Assembly (NCBI GenBank): GCA_050633665.1
Contig: JBOEGY010000006.1
Span: forward strand, 186,001-250,000
Direction of reading: 5' to 3'
DNA: 64,000 nt
DNA from: JAUIAI01 sp050633665
Lineage (GTDB): Bacteria > Pseudomonadota > Gammaproteobacteria > Burkholderiales > Burkholderiaceae_E
Part shown: positions 17,195 to 25,460 of the stretch, one piece after another
Layout: each line of letters opens with the position of its first letter
Numbering within the stretch: position 1 is the first letter of the stretch
Position numbers and translations under genes: made by a program
The notes under the pieces: model-generated
Told to the model about the DNA's origin: nothing
The model's database searches: none
Seen by the model: only the letters and a program-made list of their open reading frames with translations

Positions 17195-18169
17195 ATGGAA
17201 ATATTCGACTACGAAAACGTCTTGCTGTTGCCGCGCAGATGCGCGGTGAGCAGTCGCCGCGAATGTGATCCGTCGGTTGAGTTGGGTGGTCGCCGGTTTC
17301 GCCTGCCTGCGGTGCCCGCCAATATGCGCACGGTTGTTGACGAATCAATTTGTCAGCAACTGGCTGAAGGTGGGTACTTTTATGTCTTTCACCGCTTTGA
17401 TGTGGATGCCCTGGCATTTGCCCGATCTATGCGTGAGCAGAATCTGTTTGTCTCATTATCGGTCGGCGTGCAGCAGGAAGACCAGGCATTGGTTGAGGCT
17501 CTGGCCAGTACGGGCGTCAACGCCGACTATCTGACGATTGATATCGCGCACGGCCATGCCGATTCAGTCAAGCTGATGATTCGCCATATCAAGAAGCATC
17601 TGCCCGATTGTTTCGTGATTGCCGGCAATGTCGGAACGCCGGAAGCCGTTATGGATCTGGAGCGTTGGGGGGCTGATGCCACCAAAGTCGGTATCGGGCC
17701 GGGCAAGGTTTGCATTACCCGGATGAAAACCGGTTTCGGTACCGGCGGATGGCAACTGTCTGCGGTTAAATGGTGTTCCCGGGTAGCGAACAAACCCATT
17801 ATTGCAGACGGGGGGATTCGGGAGCATGGTGATATTGCCAAGTCGGTGCGGTTTGGCGCGACGATGGTGATGGTCGGATCGCTGTTTGCCGGCCATGAAG
17901 AATCTCCGGGCCCGACCGTGGTTGAAAACGGCGAGCGGTTCAAGGAGTATTTCGGCTCCGCCTCCGAGCACAACAAGGAACAACGCTCTTTCATTGAAGG
18001 CAAGCGGATTCTCGAGCCGATAAAAGGTCACCTGAGCGACACGCTGCGCGAAATGGAAGAAGACATGCAAAGCGCAATTTCCTATGCGGGCGGCACGGTG
18101 TTGACAGACTTGCGGCGCGTCAACTACGTCATTCTCGGTCACGATAATCAGTCTGAATACCTGATTTGA
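17195..18169 (+). CDS. guaC: GMP reductase (Firmicutes-type GuaC)
   Basis: 324-residue TIM barrel of the IMP dehydrogenase/GMP reductase family, without CBS domains. The active-site loop GPGKVCITRMKTGFGTGG holds the catalytic Cys and the phosphate site is in ADGGIREHGDIAKS and VGSLFAGHEESPG. These words are those of the GuaC2 form best known from Bacillus and relatives rather than the enterobacterial form. GMP reductase converts GMP to IMP with NADPH in purine salvage. Its place between an aldolase (6 bp gap) and a CoA-transferase (overlapping region) is odd for a purine gene and raises the chance of acquisition by transfer or of a changed substrate. Confidence 0.9.
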   Translation: MEIFDYENVLLLPRRCAVSSRRECDPSVELGGRRFRLPAVPANMRTVVDESICQQLAEGGYFYVFHRFDVDALAFARSMREQNLFVSLSVGVQQEDQALVEALASTGVNADYLTIDIAHGHADSVKLMIRHIKKHLPDCFVIAGNVGTPEAVMDLERWGADATKVGIGPGKVCITRMKTGFGTGGWQLSAVKWCSRVANKPIIADGGIREHGDIAKSVRFGATMVMVGSLFAGHEESPGPTVVENGERFKEYFGSASEHNKEQRSFIEGKRILEPIKGHLSDTLREMEEDMQSAISYAGGTVLTDLRRVNYVILGHDNQSEYLI

Positions 18170-18174
18170 AAACC

Positions 18175-19605
18175 ATGCCTGATCGTAGCGCGACCAGTTC
18201 GGCCGAGGCTTATTTTGTGAGCGCTCTCTGGCAGGGATTGGCCGGGCGGGATGCCGTCCCGGCTAGTCTGACTTTCACCGGTAGCGGTAATTTGTCTTCG
18301 GCGTTCTGTGTCAGCCCGCTGGCGGCTGCGGTAACAGGGGTTGCCGGCGTGGCTGCTGCCGAATTCATCTCGGCGCAAGCCGGCGTCATGCCGGATGTTC
18401 AGGTTGACCGCCGGCTCGCCTCTCACTGGTTTCGCAGTTCGGTTGAACCGATTGACTGGTCTTTGCCGGAGCTCTGGGATTCCGTGGCCGGCGTTTACGC
18501 CTGCGCCGATGGATGGATTCGGCTGCATACAAATGCTCCCCATCATCGGGTCGCGGCGCTGACGGTTCTCGGGCTTGCTGATACCAGCACTTTGCCTGTT
18601 GCCCGGCAACAGGTGGCCGCTGCTATACACGCCTGGCACAAGAGTGAGCTGGAGCAAGCCATCGTGAAACAAGGCGGCTGCGCGGCAGCGATGTTGTCTG
18701 CTCAGCAATGGCAGGAGCACCCTCAAGGGCAGGCGGTTGCCGCCGAACCGCTGATTGATTTCGGTCCGAATCGCCCGACTTCGATCCGATACCGTCGCGA
18801 AGAATTTAGTCTGGCGCGTCCGTTGACCGGTATCCGGGTGCTGGATCTGACTCGTGTGCTGGCCGGGCCGGTGGCTACGCGGTTGCTGGCCGGCCTGGGT
18901 GCCGAGGTTTTGCGTCTGGACCCACCGGACTGGAATGAACCGGCGGTCTTGCCTGATGTCACTGTTGGCAAACGCTGCGCGCGGGTGGACTTGAAGAGCC
19001 GTGCCGGGCGGGCGGTGTTTGAAGCGCTTCTGGCTGACGCTGATGTTTTGGTACATGGGTATCGATCTGATGCGCTTGATCGATTGGGGCTTGGCAGCGA
19101 TTACCGGCAGCGGGTTGTTCCTGGCCTGGTCGATGTCTGTCTGAATGCGTATGGCTGGAGTGGGCCATGGCGTGAGCGCCGGGGATTCGATAGCCTGGTT
19201 CAGATGAGTAGCGGGATTGCGCATGCCGGGATGCTTGGATTCAACAAACAAGCGCCATTCCCATTGCCCGTGCAGGCGCTTGATCATGCCACTGGGAATC
19301 TGATGGCCGCAGCGGTGTTACGGGGATTGACCGAGCAGGTTCTGACTGGTTGTGTTCGAACCGCGCGGCTCAGTCTGGCTCGTACCGCTGTATTACTCAG
19401 TGACGGGCCTGCCGGCGATCATTCCGATACATTGGCCCGGGTGACTGCCGCTGACCAGGAGGCAAAATTTGAGCACACGAGCTGGGGGGCGCTCAAGCGA
19501 ACCCGGTTTCCGTTGCAGTTGGCAGGCGTCGATATCAGTTGGGCACTGCCGGCTGGCGAATTGGGCAGCAGCGAACCGCACTGGTTGTCATCAGTGCCTC
19601 GGTAG
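18175..19605 (+). CDS. CaiB/BaiF-type CoA-transferase with extended N-terminal region
   Basis: 476 residues from ATG 18175, five bases after the guaC stop. The C-terminal half is a standard start of a class III transferase: GIRVLDLTRVLAGPVATRLL, LGAEVLRLDPP, and the catalytic Asp in RRGFDSLVQMSSGIA. About 215 residues precede it and look like a partial second CaiB/BaiF domain (LDxxxx and FRSSVEPIDW region) without its own catalytic Asp. The C-terminal part after the active site is short. Fused or internally duplicated members of the family exist, so this is probably functional, but its acid substrate is unknown. Confidence 0.78.
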   Translation: MPDRSATSSAEAYFVSALWQGLAGRDAVPASLTFTGSGNLSSAFCVSPLAAAVTGVAGVAAAEFISAQAGVMPDVQVDRRLASHWFRSSVEPIDWSLPELWDSVAGVYACADGWIRLHTNAPHHRVAALTVLGLADTSTLPVARQQVAAAIHAWHKSELEQAIVKQGGCAAAMLSAQQWQEHPQGQAVAAEPLIDFGPNRPTSIRYRREEFSLARPLTGIRVLDLTRVLAGPVATRLLAGLGAEVLRLDPPDWNEPAVLPDVTVGKRCARVDLKSRAGRAVFEALLADADVLVHGYRSDALDRLGLGSDYRQRVVPGLVDVCLNAYGWSGPWRERRGFDSLVQMSSGIAHAGMLGFNKQAPFPLPVQALDHATGNLMAAAVLRGLTEQVLTGCVRTARLSLARTAVLLSDGPAGDHSDTLARVTAADQEAKFEHTSWGALKRTRFPLQLAGVDISWALPAGELGSSEPHWLSSVPR

Positions 19606-19616
19606 TCAAGGTCTGC

Positions 19617-20021
19617 TCAGACAGTGCCGCTCTGCGGTTCGTGGCAGACAACACAGAGTTTGTTGCCGGACGGATCACGAAAATATGCGCCGTAGTAGTC
19701 TGGATGGTAATGCGGACGCAGCCCAGGCTCCCCCTCAGACTGGCAGCCAGCTCGCAAGGCCGCCTCATGGCAGGCGTCCACGGTGGCAGGGCTGTCTGCG
19801 GTAAATGCAAACATCTGTCCGTTGCCCGGGTGGTGATCCTGTTCATCAACCGGCGTGCAGAGAATCAGATACGGGCGCGAGCCGTCGGCACAACTCCAGA
19901 CCGCAAAACGGTTTTCCTGTTCCAGTAGCCGTAACGGCAAACCAAGCAGGTTGGTGAACGCCGTGTAGAACTCATAAGCGCGATCAAAGTCCTTAGCGCT
20001 GATCGTCAGATGCGACAACAT
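19617..20021 (-). CDS. Glyoxalase/bleomycin-resistance (VOC) family protein
   Basis: 134 residues, one VOC module built from two beta-alpha-beta3 halves. It begins MLSHLTISAKDFDRAYEFYT, with the first metal histidine at position 4, and ends with YYGAYFRDPSGNKLCVVCHE where a glutamate or histidine ligand is expected. Members include glyoxalases, dioxygenases and metal-bound isomerases; nothing more specific can be said. It converges on the CoA-transferase (11 bp gap) and follows the FMN reductase gene on the same strand. Confidence 0.8.
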   Translation of the reverse strand: MLSHLTISAKDFDRAYEFYTAFTNLLGLPLRLLEQENRFAVWSCADGSRPYLILCTPVDEQDHHPGNGQMFAFTADSPATVDACHEAALRAGCQSEGEPGLRPHYHPDYYGAYFRDPSGNKLCVVCHEPQSGTV

Positions 20022-20039
20022 GGCAAACGCTCCGGGCCG

Positions 20040-20618
20040 TCAGGAAGTGTATTGAATCAGCGTGTCGACAGCCTGCTCAAGACGCTGCTGCGCGGTGTCG
20101 TCGGCCAATTGTCCGTCTGCTGAGAACCCGTCCGATGCGTTGCCAACGCCAACCACGGTTGGTAATACCAGAAAGCCGAGGTGACTCAGGACAATCCGCG
20201 TCACCACCAGGGTGCGCGCTCCCGCGCTGGCACCGGGCGTGGCAGACAACAACAAAACCGGTTTCATGCGCATCGCATCCAGGCCGCTGATGCTGCCCGG
20301 GGAGTCGTCCGGCCTGACCCGCGAGACCCAGTCAAGCGTGTTTTTAAGTAGAGCCGGTGTGGCGCCGTTGTACTCAGGGGTGCAGATAATCAAGCCCCTG
20401 GCCGAGGCGATTTGTTTGCTCAGGTCGCGGGCCGTAGCCGGTACGCCGTCGGTGGCTTCGATATCACCATCGTAAATAGGCATTGTAAAGTCGCGCAGAT
20501 CGAGCGTCTGGGCGCTGGCGCCTCGCAACTCGGTACAGACGGCCGCACTGCGGGCGAGTTTCTTGTTGATGGAGTCCTGACGCAGGCTGGCCGCCAGGCA
20601 GAGAATCTTTGATTTCAT
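20040..20618 (-). CDS. NAD(P)H-dependent FMN reductase (flavodoxin-like)
   Basis: 192 residues. The FMN phosphate loop is AASLRQDSINKKLAR at 9-23 and the second loop is CTPEYNGATPALLKNTLDWV, the signature of the NADPH_FMN_red family (chromate/azo/quinone reductase type). It supplies reduced flavin or reduces quinones in the cytosol. It shares a 75 bp divergent spacer with the RraA gene and is followed by the VOC gene 18 bp later. Confidence 0.88.
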   Translation of the reverse strand: MKSKILCLAASLRQDSINKKLARSAAVCTELRGASAQTLDLRDFTMPIYDGDIEATDGVPATARDLSKQIASARGLIICTPEYNGATPALLKNTLDWVSRVRPDDSPGSISGLDAMRMKPVLLLSATPGASAGARTLVVTRIVLSHLGFLVLPTVVGVGNASDGFSADGQLADDTAQQRLEQAVDTLIQYTS

Positions 20619-20693
20619 TTAAACGCCCTCTTGGCAGATGTTCATGGAGCACTGAGCTACCATGACAGACACATTAGCCACGGAAGAGTGACC

Positions 20694-21434
20694 ATGACCG
20701 AATCTGCCAGTGTATCGTCCCCGGCTCCGGCGCTGCTAAACAAATTGACTGCCGCGTCAACCGGAACCTTAAGTACGGTACTGCTAAAAAAAGGTCTGCG
20801 TAATGTCTGGTTACGTGGCCCAAAACCTATTCGTGACGGACAGCCACGCTTAGCGGGAGCTGCGTTCACATTGCGCTTCGTGCCAGCTCGTGAGGATCTC
20901 GCGACGCCAGCGAGTTGGGCCTCACCAATCAGCACCCGGGCGGCAATCGAAGACATGCCGGCCGGAGTCATTGCGGTTGCGGATGCCATGGGCGTGCTGG
21001 ATGCGGGGATCTTCGGAGACATTCTGTGCGCACGTATGGTCAAGCGCGGGGTAACAGCGCTGATTACCGATGGCGTTATTCGTGATCAGGCTGGTGTCCT
21101 GGCAACCAATCTGCCGATCTGGTGCGCCGGCGCTGCGTCGCCACCGTCGGTAGCAGGGTTAACGTTCGTCAGTTGGCAAGAGCCTGTTGCCTGTGGCGGC
21201 GTGGCGATTTTCCCCGGCGACATTATCGTTTCAGACGATGATGGTGCGTTGGTGGTGCCGCAGGCAATAGCCGATGAGATAGCGGATTTGGCCGTTGCTC
21301 AGGAAAATCTCGAGCAATGGATAATGAACGAGGTGGCCGACGGCGCGAGCCTGCCCGGTTTGTATCCACCCAATCAAAAAAACCAGGCGCGTTACGACAC
21401 CTGGCTTAAGCAACAATCAAATGGAGATCTCTGA
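20694..21434 (+). CDS. RraA-like / 4-hydroxy-4-methyl-2-oxoglutarate aldolase-type protein
   Basis: 246 residues from ATG 20694 (GGAAGAG upstream). The core GIFGDILCARMVKRGV followed by ITDGVIRDQAG carries the Gly-x-x-Gly-Asp and Arg-Asp pair that bind metal and pyruvate in the HMG/CHA aldolases; the same fold without those residues gives the RNase E inhibitor RraA. Having these residues argues for an aldolase, oxaloacetate decarboxylase or related lyase. The stop overlaps the start of the SDR gene (TGATG), so the two are coupled. Confidence 0.8.
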   Translation: MTESASVSSPAPALLNKLTAASTGTLSTVLLKKGLRNVWLRGPKPIRDGQPRLAGAAFTLRFVPAREDLATPASWASPISTRAAIEDMPAGVIAVADAMGVLDAGIFGDILCARMVKRGVTALITDGVIRDQAGVLATNLPIWCAGAASPPSVAGLTFVSWQEPVACGGVAIFPGDIIVSDDDGALVVPQAIADEIADLAVAQENLEQWIMNEVADGASLPGLYPPNQKNQARYDTWLKQQSNGDL

Positions 21435-22336
21435 TGTTTCAATCTGACCTATTGGCAGGAAAGCAGATTCTGGTGACCGGTGGCGGCACCGGCCTGGGCC
21501 GTGCTATGAGCGAACAGTACTTGCGGCTGGGTGCCAGTGTTGCCATCTGTGGCCGCAGAAAAGCCGTACTGGATGAAACGGCGCAGGCGCTGATGGCGTC
21601 AACCGGCGGCAAGGTCAGGACTTTTAACCTTGATATTCGCGATGCGGCTGCGGTTGACGATATGGTTGACCAGCTTTTTGCCAGTGGTGGTGTGGATGGC
21701 CTGGTCAATAACGCAGCCGGCAATTTCATCAGCCCGACCGAGGCGATGTCGCCACGCGGCTTCGACGCAATTGCAAATATTGTTTTTCACGGAACGTTCT
21801 ATGTCACCCATGCGGTTGGCCGGCGCTGGGTTGAACAAGTCAAGGCGAATGGCGGATACAAACCAGGTGATCCGATGAAGTCGGTCGTCTCGATTGTGGT
21901 GACCTGGGTCGACAACGGCGGGCCTTATGTCGTACCCAGTGCGATGAGCAAAGCCGGTATTGCGGTGATGACCCAGTCTTTAGCGGTAGAGTGGGCCAAG
22001 TACGGCATCCGGCTAAACGCCATCGGACCGGGCGAAATTCCAACCGAAGGAATGAGCAAACGCCTGAACCCGGGCGAACAGCCGGGCGCCCGCTCGGCCC
22101 GTACCAACCCTCACGGACGAGTGGGCGATATGAGTGAGTTGCAGAACCTGGCCAGCTTCCTGATGTCTGGCGGCTGCGACTGGCTCACCGGGCAAATCAT
22201 TCATATGGATGGCGGTAACCATCTGGCGACTGGCGGCAATTTTTATGAGTTGCGCGAATGGTCCGACCAGCAATGGCAAGAGGCCCGCGAGAGTATTGAA
22301 AGTCAGAACACCAAAGATCGTGCTCAAAGGAGTTAA
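21434..22336 (+). CDS. SDR oxidoreductase, 2,4-dienoyl-CoA reductase-like
   Basis: 300 residues. NAD(P) loop VTGGGTGLGRAM at about 15-26 and NNAAGNF near 92. In place of the usual Tyr-x-x-x-Lys there is PSAMSKAGIAVM, the Ser-x-x-x-Lys arrangement seen in mitochondrial-type 2,4-dienoyl-CoA reductases, followed by LAVEWAKYGIRLNAIGPGEI. These enzymes remove double bases from unsaturated fatty acyl-CoAs. GGAG is upstream and the start overlaps the RraA-like stop; PaaY follows after 5 bp. Confidence 0.85.
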   Translation: MFQSDLLAGKQILVTGGGTGLGRAMSEQYLRLGASVAICGRRKAVLDETAQALMASTGGKVRTFNLDIRDAAAVDDMVDQLFASGGVDGLVNNAAGNFISPTEAMSPRGFDAIANIVFHGTFYVTHAVGRRWVEQVKANGGYKPGDPMKSVVSIVVTWVDNGGPYVVPSAMSKAGIAVMTQSLAVEWAKYGIRLNAIGPGEIPTEGMSKRLNPGEQPGARSARTNPHGRVGDMSELQNLASFLMSGGCDWLTGQIIHMDGGNHLATGGNFYELREWSDQQWQEARESIESQNTKDRAQRS

Positions 22337-22341
22337 TCGCG

Positions 22342-22917
22342 ATGGCCCGGGTTTATGCGTTCGAAGGCGTGACGCCGGTAATTAACAGCTCAGCTTATGT
22401 TCATCCCAGCGCTGTGTTGATCGGCGACGTGATTGTCGGCCCGCGCTGCTACATCGGCGGCAACGCGGTATTGCGCGGAGATTTTGGCCGCATAGAAATG
22501 AAAGCCGAATCTAACGTGCAAGACAACTGCACGGTGCATTCTCTGCCAGATTTTGATTGCGTGATGGCCGAGCGGGCACACATCGGACACGGTGCCATTA
22601 TTCACGGCGCTTATATCGGTGTGAATGCCCTGGTAGGTATGAATGCGGTTGTATTGGACAAGGCTCGAGTGGGTGATCGTGCGATTGTTGGCGCGATGAG
22701 TCTGGTCAAGATGGGCGGCGACGTACCGGAGCAAGTCTTGTGGACTGGCGTACCCGGCAAAGTCGTGCGCGAACTCTCTGAGGCACAGGTCGCGGGCAAA
22801 TCGCAGGGCACGGATATGTATGTAGAGCTGGCCGAGCGTTGCCTGCAAGGCCTGAAAGAAGTCGAGCCACTCAGCGTGCCGGAGCCCGATCGACCGCGCA
22901 CGGACTGGAAACTCTGA
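22342..22917 (+). CDS. paaY: Gamma-carbonic anhydrase-fold hexapeptide protein, PaaY type
   Basis: 191 residues of left-handed beta-helix with hexapeptide repeats (for example VIVGPRCYIGGNAVLRGDFG) and metal histidines in CTVHSLPD, AHIGHGAIIHG. The last 50 residues (EAQVAGKSQGTDMYVELAERC) match the PaaY/CaiE extension. PaaY is a thioesterase that hydrolyses dead-end CoA esters in phenylacetate catabolism. Here there is no paa gene around; in this operon it may remove stalled CoA esters of the SDR/RraA pathway. Confidence 0.83.
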   Translation: MARVYAFEGVTPVINSSAYVHPSAVLIGDVIVGPRCYIGGNAVLRGDFGRIEMKAESNVQDNCTVHSLPDFDCVMAERAHIGHGAIIHGAYIGVNALVGMNAVVLDKARVGDRAIVGAMSLVKMGGDVPEQVLWTGVPGKVVRELSEAQVAGKSQGTDMYVELAERCLQGLKEVEPLSVPEPDRPRTDWKL

Positions 22918-22934
22918 CCACGGGGCATATTGCG

Positions 22935-23840
22935 ATGGATCTGCTTTGCATGGGCGAGCCGCTGGTCGAGCTAAATCAGCAGGACGATGGCCGCTATTTG
23001 TCCGGCATTGGGGGGGACACTTCCAACTGCGCAATCGCCGCGGCCCGCCAGGGAGCGACAGTTGGCTATTTGTGCCGGCTGGGCGATGACTTGTTCGCCC
23101 GCCAGATAAAACACTGCTGGCAGCAAGAGGGGGTTGATTCGTCGCCGGTGATTGACTGCCGTGAAGGGGTCACGGGTCTTTATTTTGTTAGCCATGATCA
23201 ACAAGGCCATCACTTCAGCTATCGGCGTCAGGGTTCGTCAGCCAGTTTGATTCAGCCTGGCGATTTGCCACGGGATCTGCTATCGACAGTCCGCGTCCTG
23301 CATTTATCTGGCATTACTCTGGGAATTTCGCCGAGTGCCGCCGACGCTGGTTTTGAAGCCATTGATATTGCCCGTCAATCTGGCGCGACCGTGAGTTTCG
23401 ATCCCAACTACCGCCCGGCACTTTGGCCGTTAAGACGTGCTCGCGCCGTGATTCACGAGGCAATGTCTTTATGTCAGGTGGCGCTCCCTGGACTGGATGA
23501 TGCGCGTCTGCTGACCGGTCTGGACGATGCTGACCGGATTGCCGATTTTTATCTGCAACTCGGTATGGAAGTGGTCGCCCTGACGCTCGGGGCCGACGGG
23601 GTGCTTGTCGCCACGCAGCATCAACGCGAGCGATTACCGGCCCATTCGGTGACACCGGTTGACGCAACCGGTGCCGGCGATACCTTTGACGGCTGCTTTC
23701 TGGCGCAATGGCTGCATCATCACGATCCGATTGACGCTGCGCGCTACGGCAACGCCGCCGCCGCGTTGTCGACACAAGGTTACGGCGCGGTCACACCGAT
23801 TCCCCGTCGCGAGCAGGTACAGGCCTTGTTATCGGCCTGA
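22935..23840 (+). CDS. PfkB-family sugar kinase (2-keto-3-deoxygluconate kinase-like)
   Basis: 301 residues from ATG 22935. N-terminal GEPLVELNQ and GGDTSNCAIAAARQG, and the C-terminal anion-hole motif DATGAGDTFDGCF of the PfkB family. The GEPL..L start and the GGDTxN pattern resemble 2-dehydro-3-deoxygluconokinases (KdgK). It phosphorylates a sugar acid with ATP. Being 18 bp after paaY it may be part of the same transcript and hints that the operon deals with a sugar-acid derived substrate. Confidence 0.85.
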   Translation: MDLLCMGEPLVELNQQDDGRYLSGIGGDTSNCAIAAARQGATVGYLCRLGDDLFARQIKHCWQQEGVDSSPVIDCREGVTGLYFVSHDQQGHHFSYRRQGSSASLIQPGDLPRDLLSTVRVLHLSGITLGISPSAADAGFEAIDIARQSGATVSFDPNYRPALWPLRRARAVIHEAMSLCQVALPGLDDARLLTGLDDADRIADFYLQLGMEVVALTLGADGVLVATQHQRERLPAHSVTPVDATGAGDTFDGCFLAQWLHHHDPIDAARYGNAAAALSTQGYGAVTPIPRREQVQALLSA

Positions 23841-23842
23841 TC

Positions 23843-24766
23843 TCAGGCGTTGCAAATCAAATCACCGTTGCGGGTTAGCTCGGATTGCCGGATCAGTTGC
23901 TCGATCGCCCAGTCAGTTGCCTGCTCGGGCGATTGCATCTCAAGAAGCTCACAGAGCACCAAAAAAATGCGGGTTTCTTGCGTGAGCTGATGCAATGCCG
24001 GCACCGTCATTTGCTCTTTGTCGAGCAGCAAAAACTTGATCATTACCTTCAGCGCGTTGCGATGCGAGCGTTGGGGTGATTTGACCAGCGCGTCCAGACG
24101 TTGCCGGGCCGCCTTGAGCGCGGCCGCAGGTGTGTCAAATACCCGCCCATGTCCGGGGATAACCAGAAGCGGGTCGAGCGACTCAATCAAGTCCAGCACG
24201 GCTGCCTGCTCTGCAAAACCACTTTCTCCGAATACTTCCGGAAAGATCACGCCAAAGCCGTTTTCCCAGAGCGCGTCGGCCGAAATGAGAATCCGGTGTT
24301 GCTCATTGAAGAATATCAGTGAGGTGGGGTCGTGCCCGGGCGCGGCATGCGCTACCCAGTCAAGCGCGCCAGCATGAATGACCTCGCCGGGGCTCACGCC
24401 GCGGTGAACCGGAAAACGTTCGCACCATTGCGCGAGATCTTGATGGTTTTGCGCTTGTTCGGTCCAATCCTGAACAGATGCCACGCAGGCTTCAGGAACC
24501 AGTATCTGGCACTGATGCCGGGCGAACAAGGTTGCGTTGCCGCCGCAATGGTCGGAGTGCAGATGGGTATTGATGATGCGGGTCAGGCGGGTGTTGTCAG
24601 CTAACAAGGTGCTGACCAACTGATCGGTCAGCTCAGCATGTTTGTAATAACCGGTATCGAACAGGCTGGCTTGTTCGCCATCAAACATCAAGACATTGTT
24701 TGATGATAACCAGTCTCGCTCAAGGAAACGGATCGTGCCTGGGAGTTTTTGCGCTGCGCCGCTCAT
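23843..24766 (-). CDS. Metallo-beta-lactamase-fold hydrolase
   Basis: 307 residues. The zinc motif THLHSDHCGGN, a second histidine in AAPGHDPTSLIFF and a third in VIPGHGRVFDTP define an MBL-fold enzyme. This group includes glyoxalase II-like thioesterases and lactonases. The C-terminal region (about 220-307) is a helical tail with RLDALVKSPQRS. It lies 18 bp after a small membrane-protein gene on the same strand and converges with the kinase (2 bp gap). The substrate is unknown. Confidence 0.87.
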   Translation of the reverse strand: MSGAAQKLPGTIRFLERDWLSSNNVLMFDGEQASLFDTGYYKHAELTDQLVSTLLADNTRLTRIINTHLHSDHCGGNATLFARHQCQILVPEACVASVQDWTEQAQNHQDLAQWCERFPVHRGVSPGEVIHAGALDWVAHAAPGHDPTSLIFFNEQHRILISADALWENGFGVIFPEVFGESGFAEQAAVLDLIESLDPLLVIPGHGRVFDTPAAALKAARQRLDALVKSPQRSHRNALKVMIKFLLLDKEQMTVPALHQLTQETRIFLVLCELLEMQSPEQATDWAIEQLIRQSELTRNGDLICNA

Positions 24767-24783
24767 GTCTGAAGTTTCGCGGC

Positions 24784-25254
24784 TTACCGACGCGGTTTTG
24801 CAGCGGTTTCGCTATACATCTTGGCGACTCGCTCAAATGCTTCACGCAGTTCCGGCGTGCCGGCGTGAATCGTCTTGAAGGGGGGTCTGCCGGTATTGAT
24901 TATCAAGCGGGTATTCATGGGCAGCCTGACCAGTCGGGCCCGGAAAATCTCTTCCCATTTGTACGTCTTGGGCATGACCCATTCCTGGCTGACGCCTTGC
25001 GCGTTTACCGTGGTCTTGCCCATCACGATGTACCAGCCCGAGATGATCATGCCGATTGCGACCGCGCCGATCAGCGCGCCGGGGCCGGAGTTTAATGGCA
25101 CGCCGTTAGACCAGCCACCGACTGCGAACAGTACGCTGAAAATCACCAACAGCAATGCGCCTGCCCGCATGGCCTTCCCATAGGCGTAGCCGGTTACTTC
25201 ATTGGGTATCAGGCGGGCCATCACTTCGTTCGATGGCGGTGAGGTCGGCATCAT
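24784..25254 (-). CDS. Small membrane protein with a C-terminal PH-like soluble domain, unknown
   Basis: 156 residues. Two hydrophobic helices (about 29-48 and 58-77) are followed by a soluble beta-rich segment (VNAQGVSQEWVMPKTYKWEE) that resembles bacterial PH-like domains. Start ATGATG overlaps the DUF1289 stop by four bases. I do not recognise the family by name. Its place after the lyase and DUF1289 genes suggests co-transcription rather than a shared function. Confidence 0.6.
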   Translation of the reverse strand: MMPTSPPSNEVMARLIPNEVTGYAYGKAMRAGALLLVIFSVLFAVGGWSNGVPLNSGPGALIGAVAIGMIISGWYIVMGKTTVNAQGVSQEWVMPKTYKWEEIFRARLVRLPMNTRLIINTGRPPFKTIHAGTPELREAFERVAKMYSETAAKPRR

Positions 25255-25460
25255 GATGAAGACCCGTCATCGCGTGAGTCGGTGTTTTCGAGCATCGGCT
25301 TGATTCGCGCCAGTACCCGATGTTTATCTTGATTGTTCATGGTAGACCAGGCGGCGATTTCTTCGACCGTGCGAAAACACCCCGTACAGTTACCAGCCGT
25401 ATCGAGGCGGCAGATTGACACGCAAGGGGAGGGAGGGTCAGGCTGCAACAGAATGCTCAC
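25251..25460 (-). CDS. DUF1289-family small Fe-S-like cysteine protein
   Basis: About 69 residues. SPCVSICRLDTAGNCTGCFR is the four-cysteine DUF1289 signature, followed by the conserved TVEEIAAWSTM. The GTG at 25460 is a tentative start: the frame stays open further upstream but there it overlaps the lyase gene, and the conserved part only begins near residue 9. The gene overlaps the last 23 bases of the upstream lyase gene and shares an ATGA overlap with the next gene. Function unknown; small proteins of this family are common beside metabolic genes in proteobacteria. Confidence 0.72.
   Translation of the reverse strand: MSILLQPDPPSPCVSICRLDTAGNCTGCFRTVEEIAAWSTMNNQDKHRVLARIKPMLENTDSRDDGSSS

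Noticed and set aside
18148..19287. Minus-strand open frame of 379 codons opposite a CoA-transferase
   Set aside because: Fully antisense to a gene with clear family motifs; the composition is low-complexity Arg/Gln/Pro.
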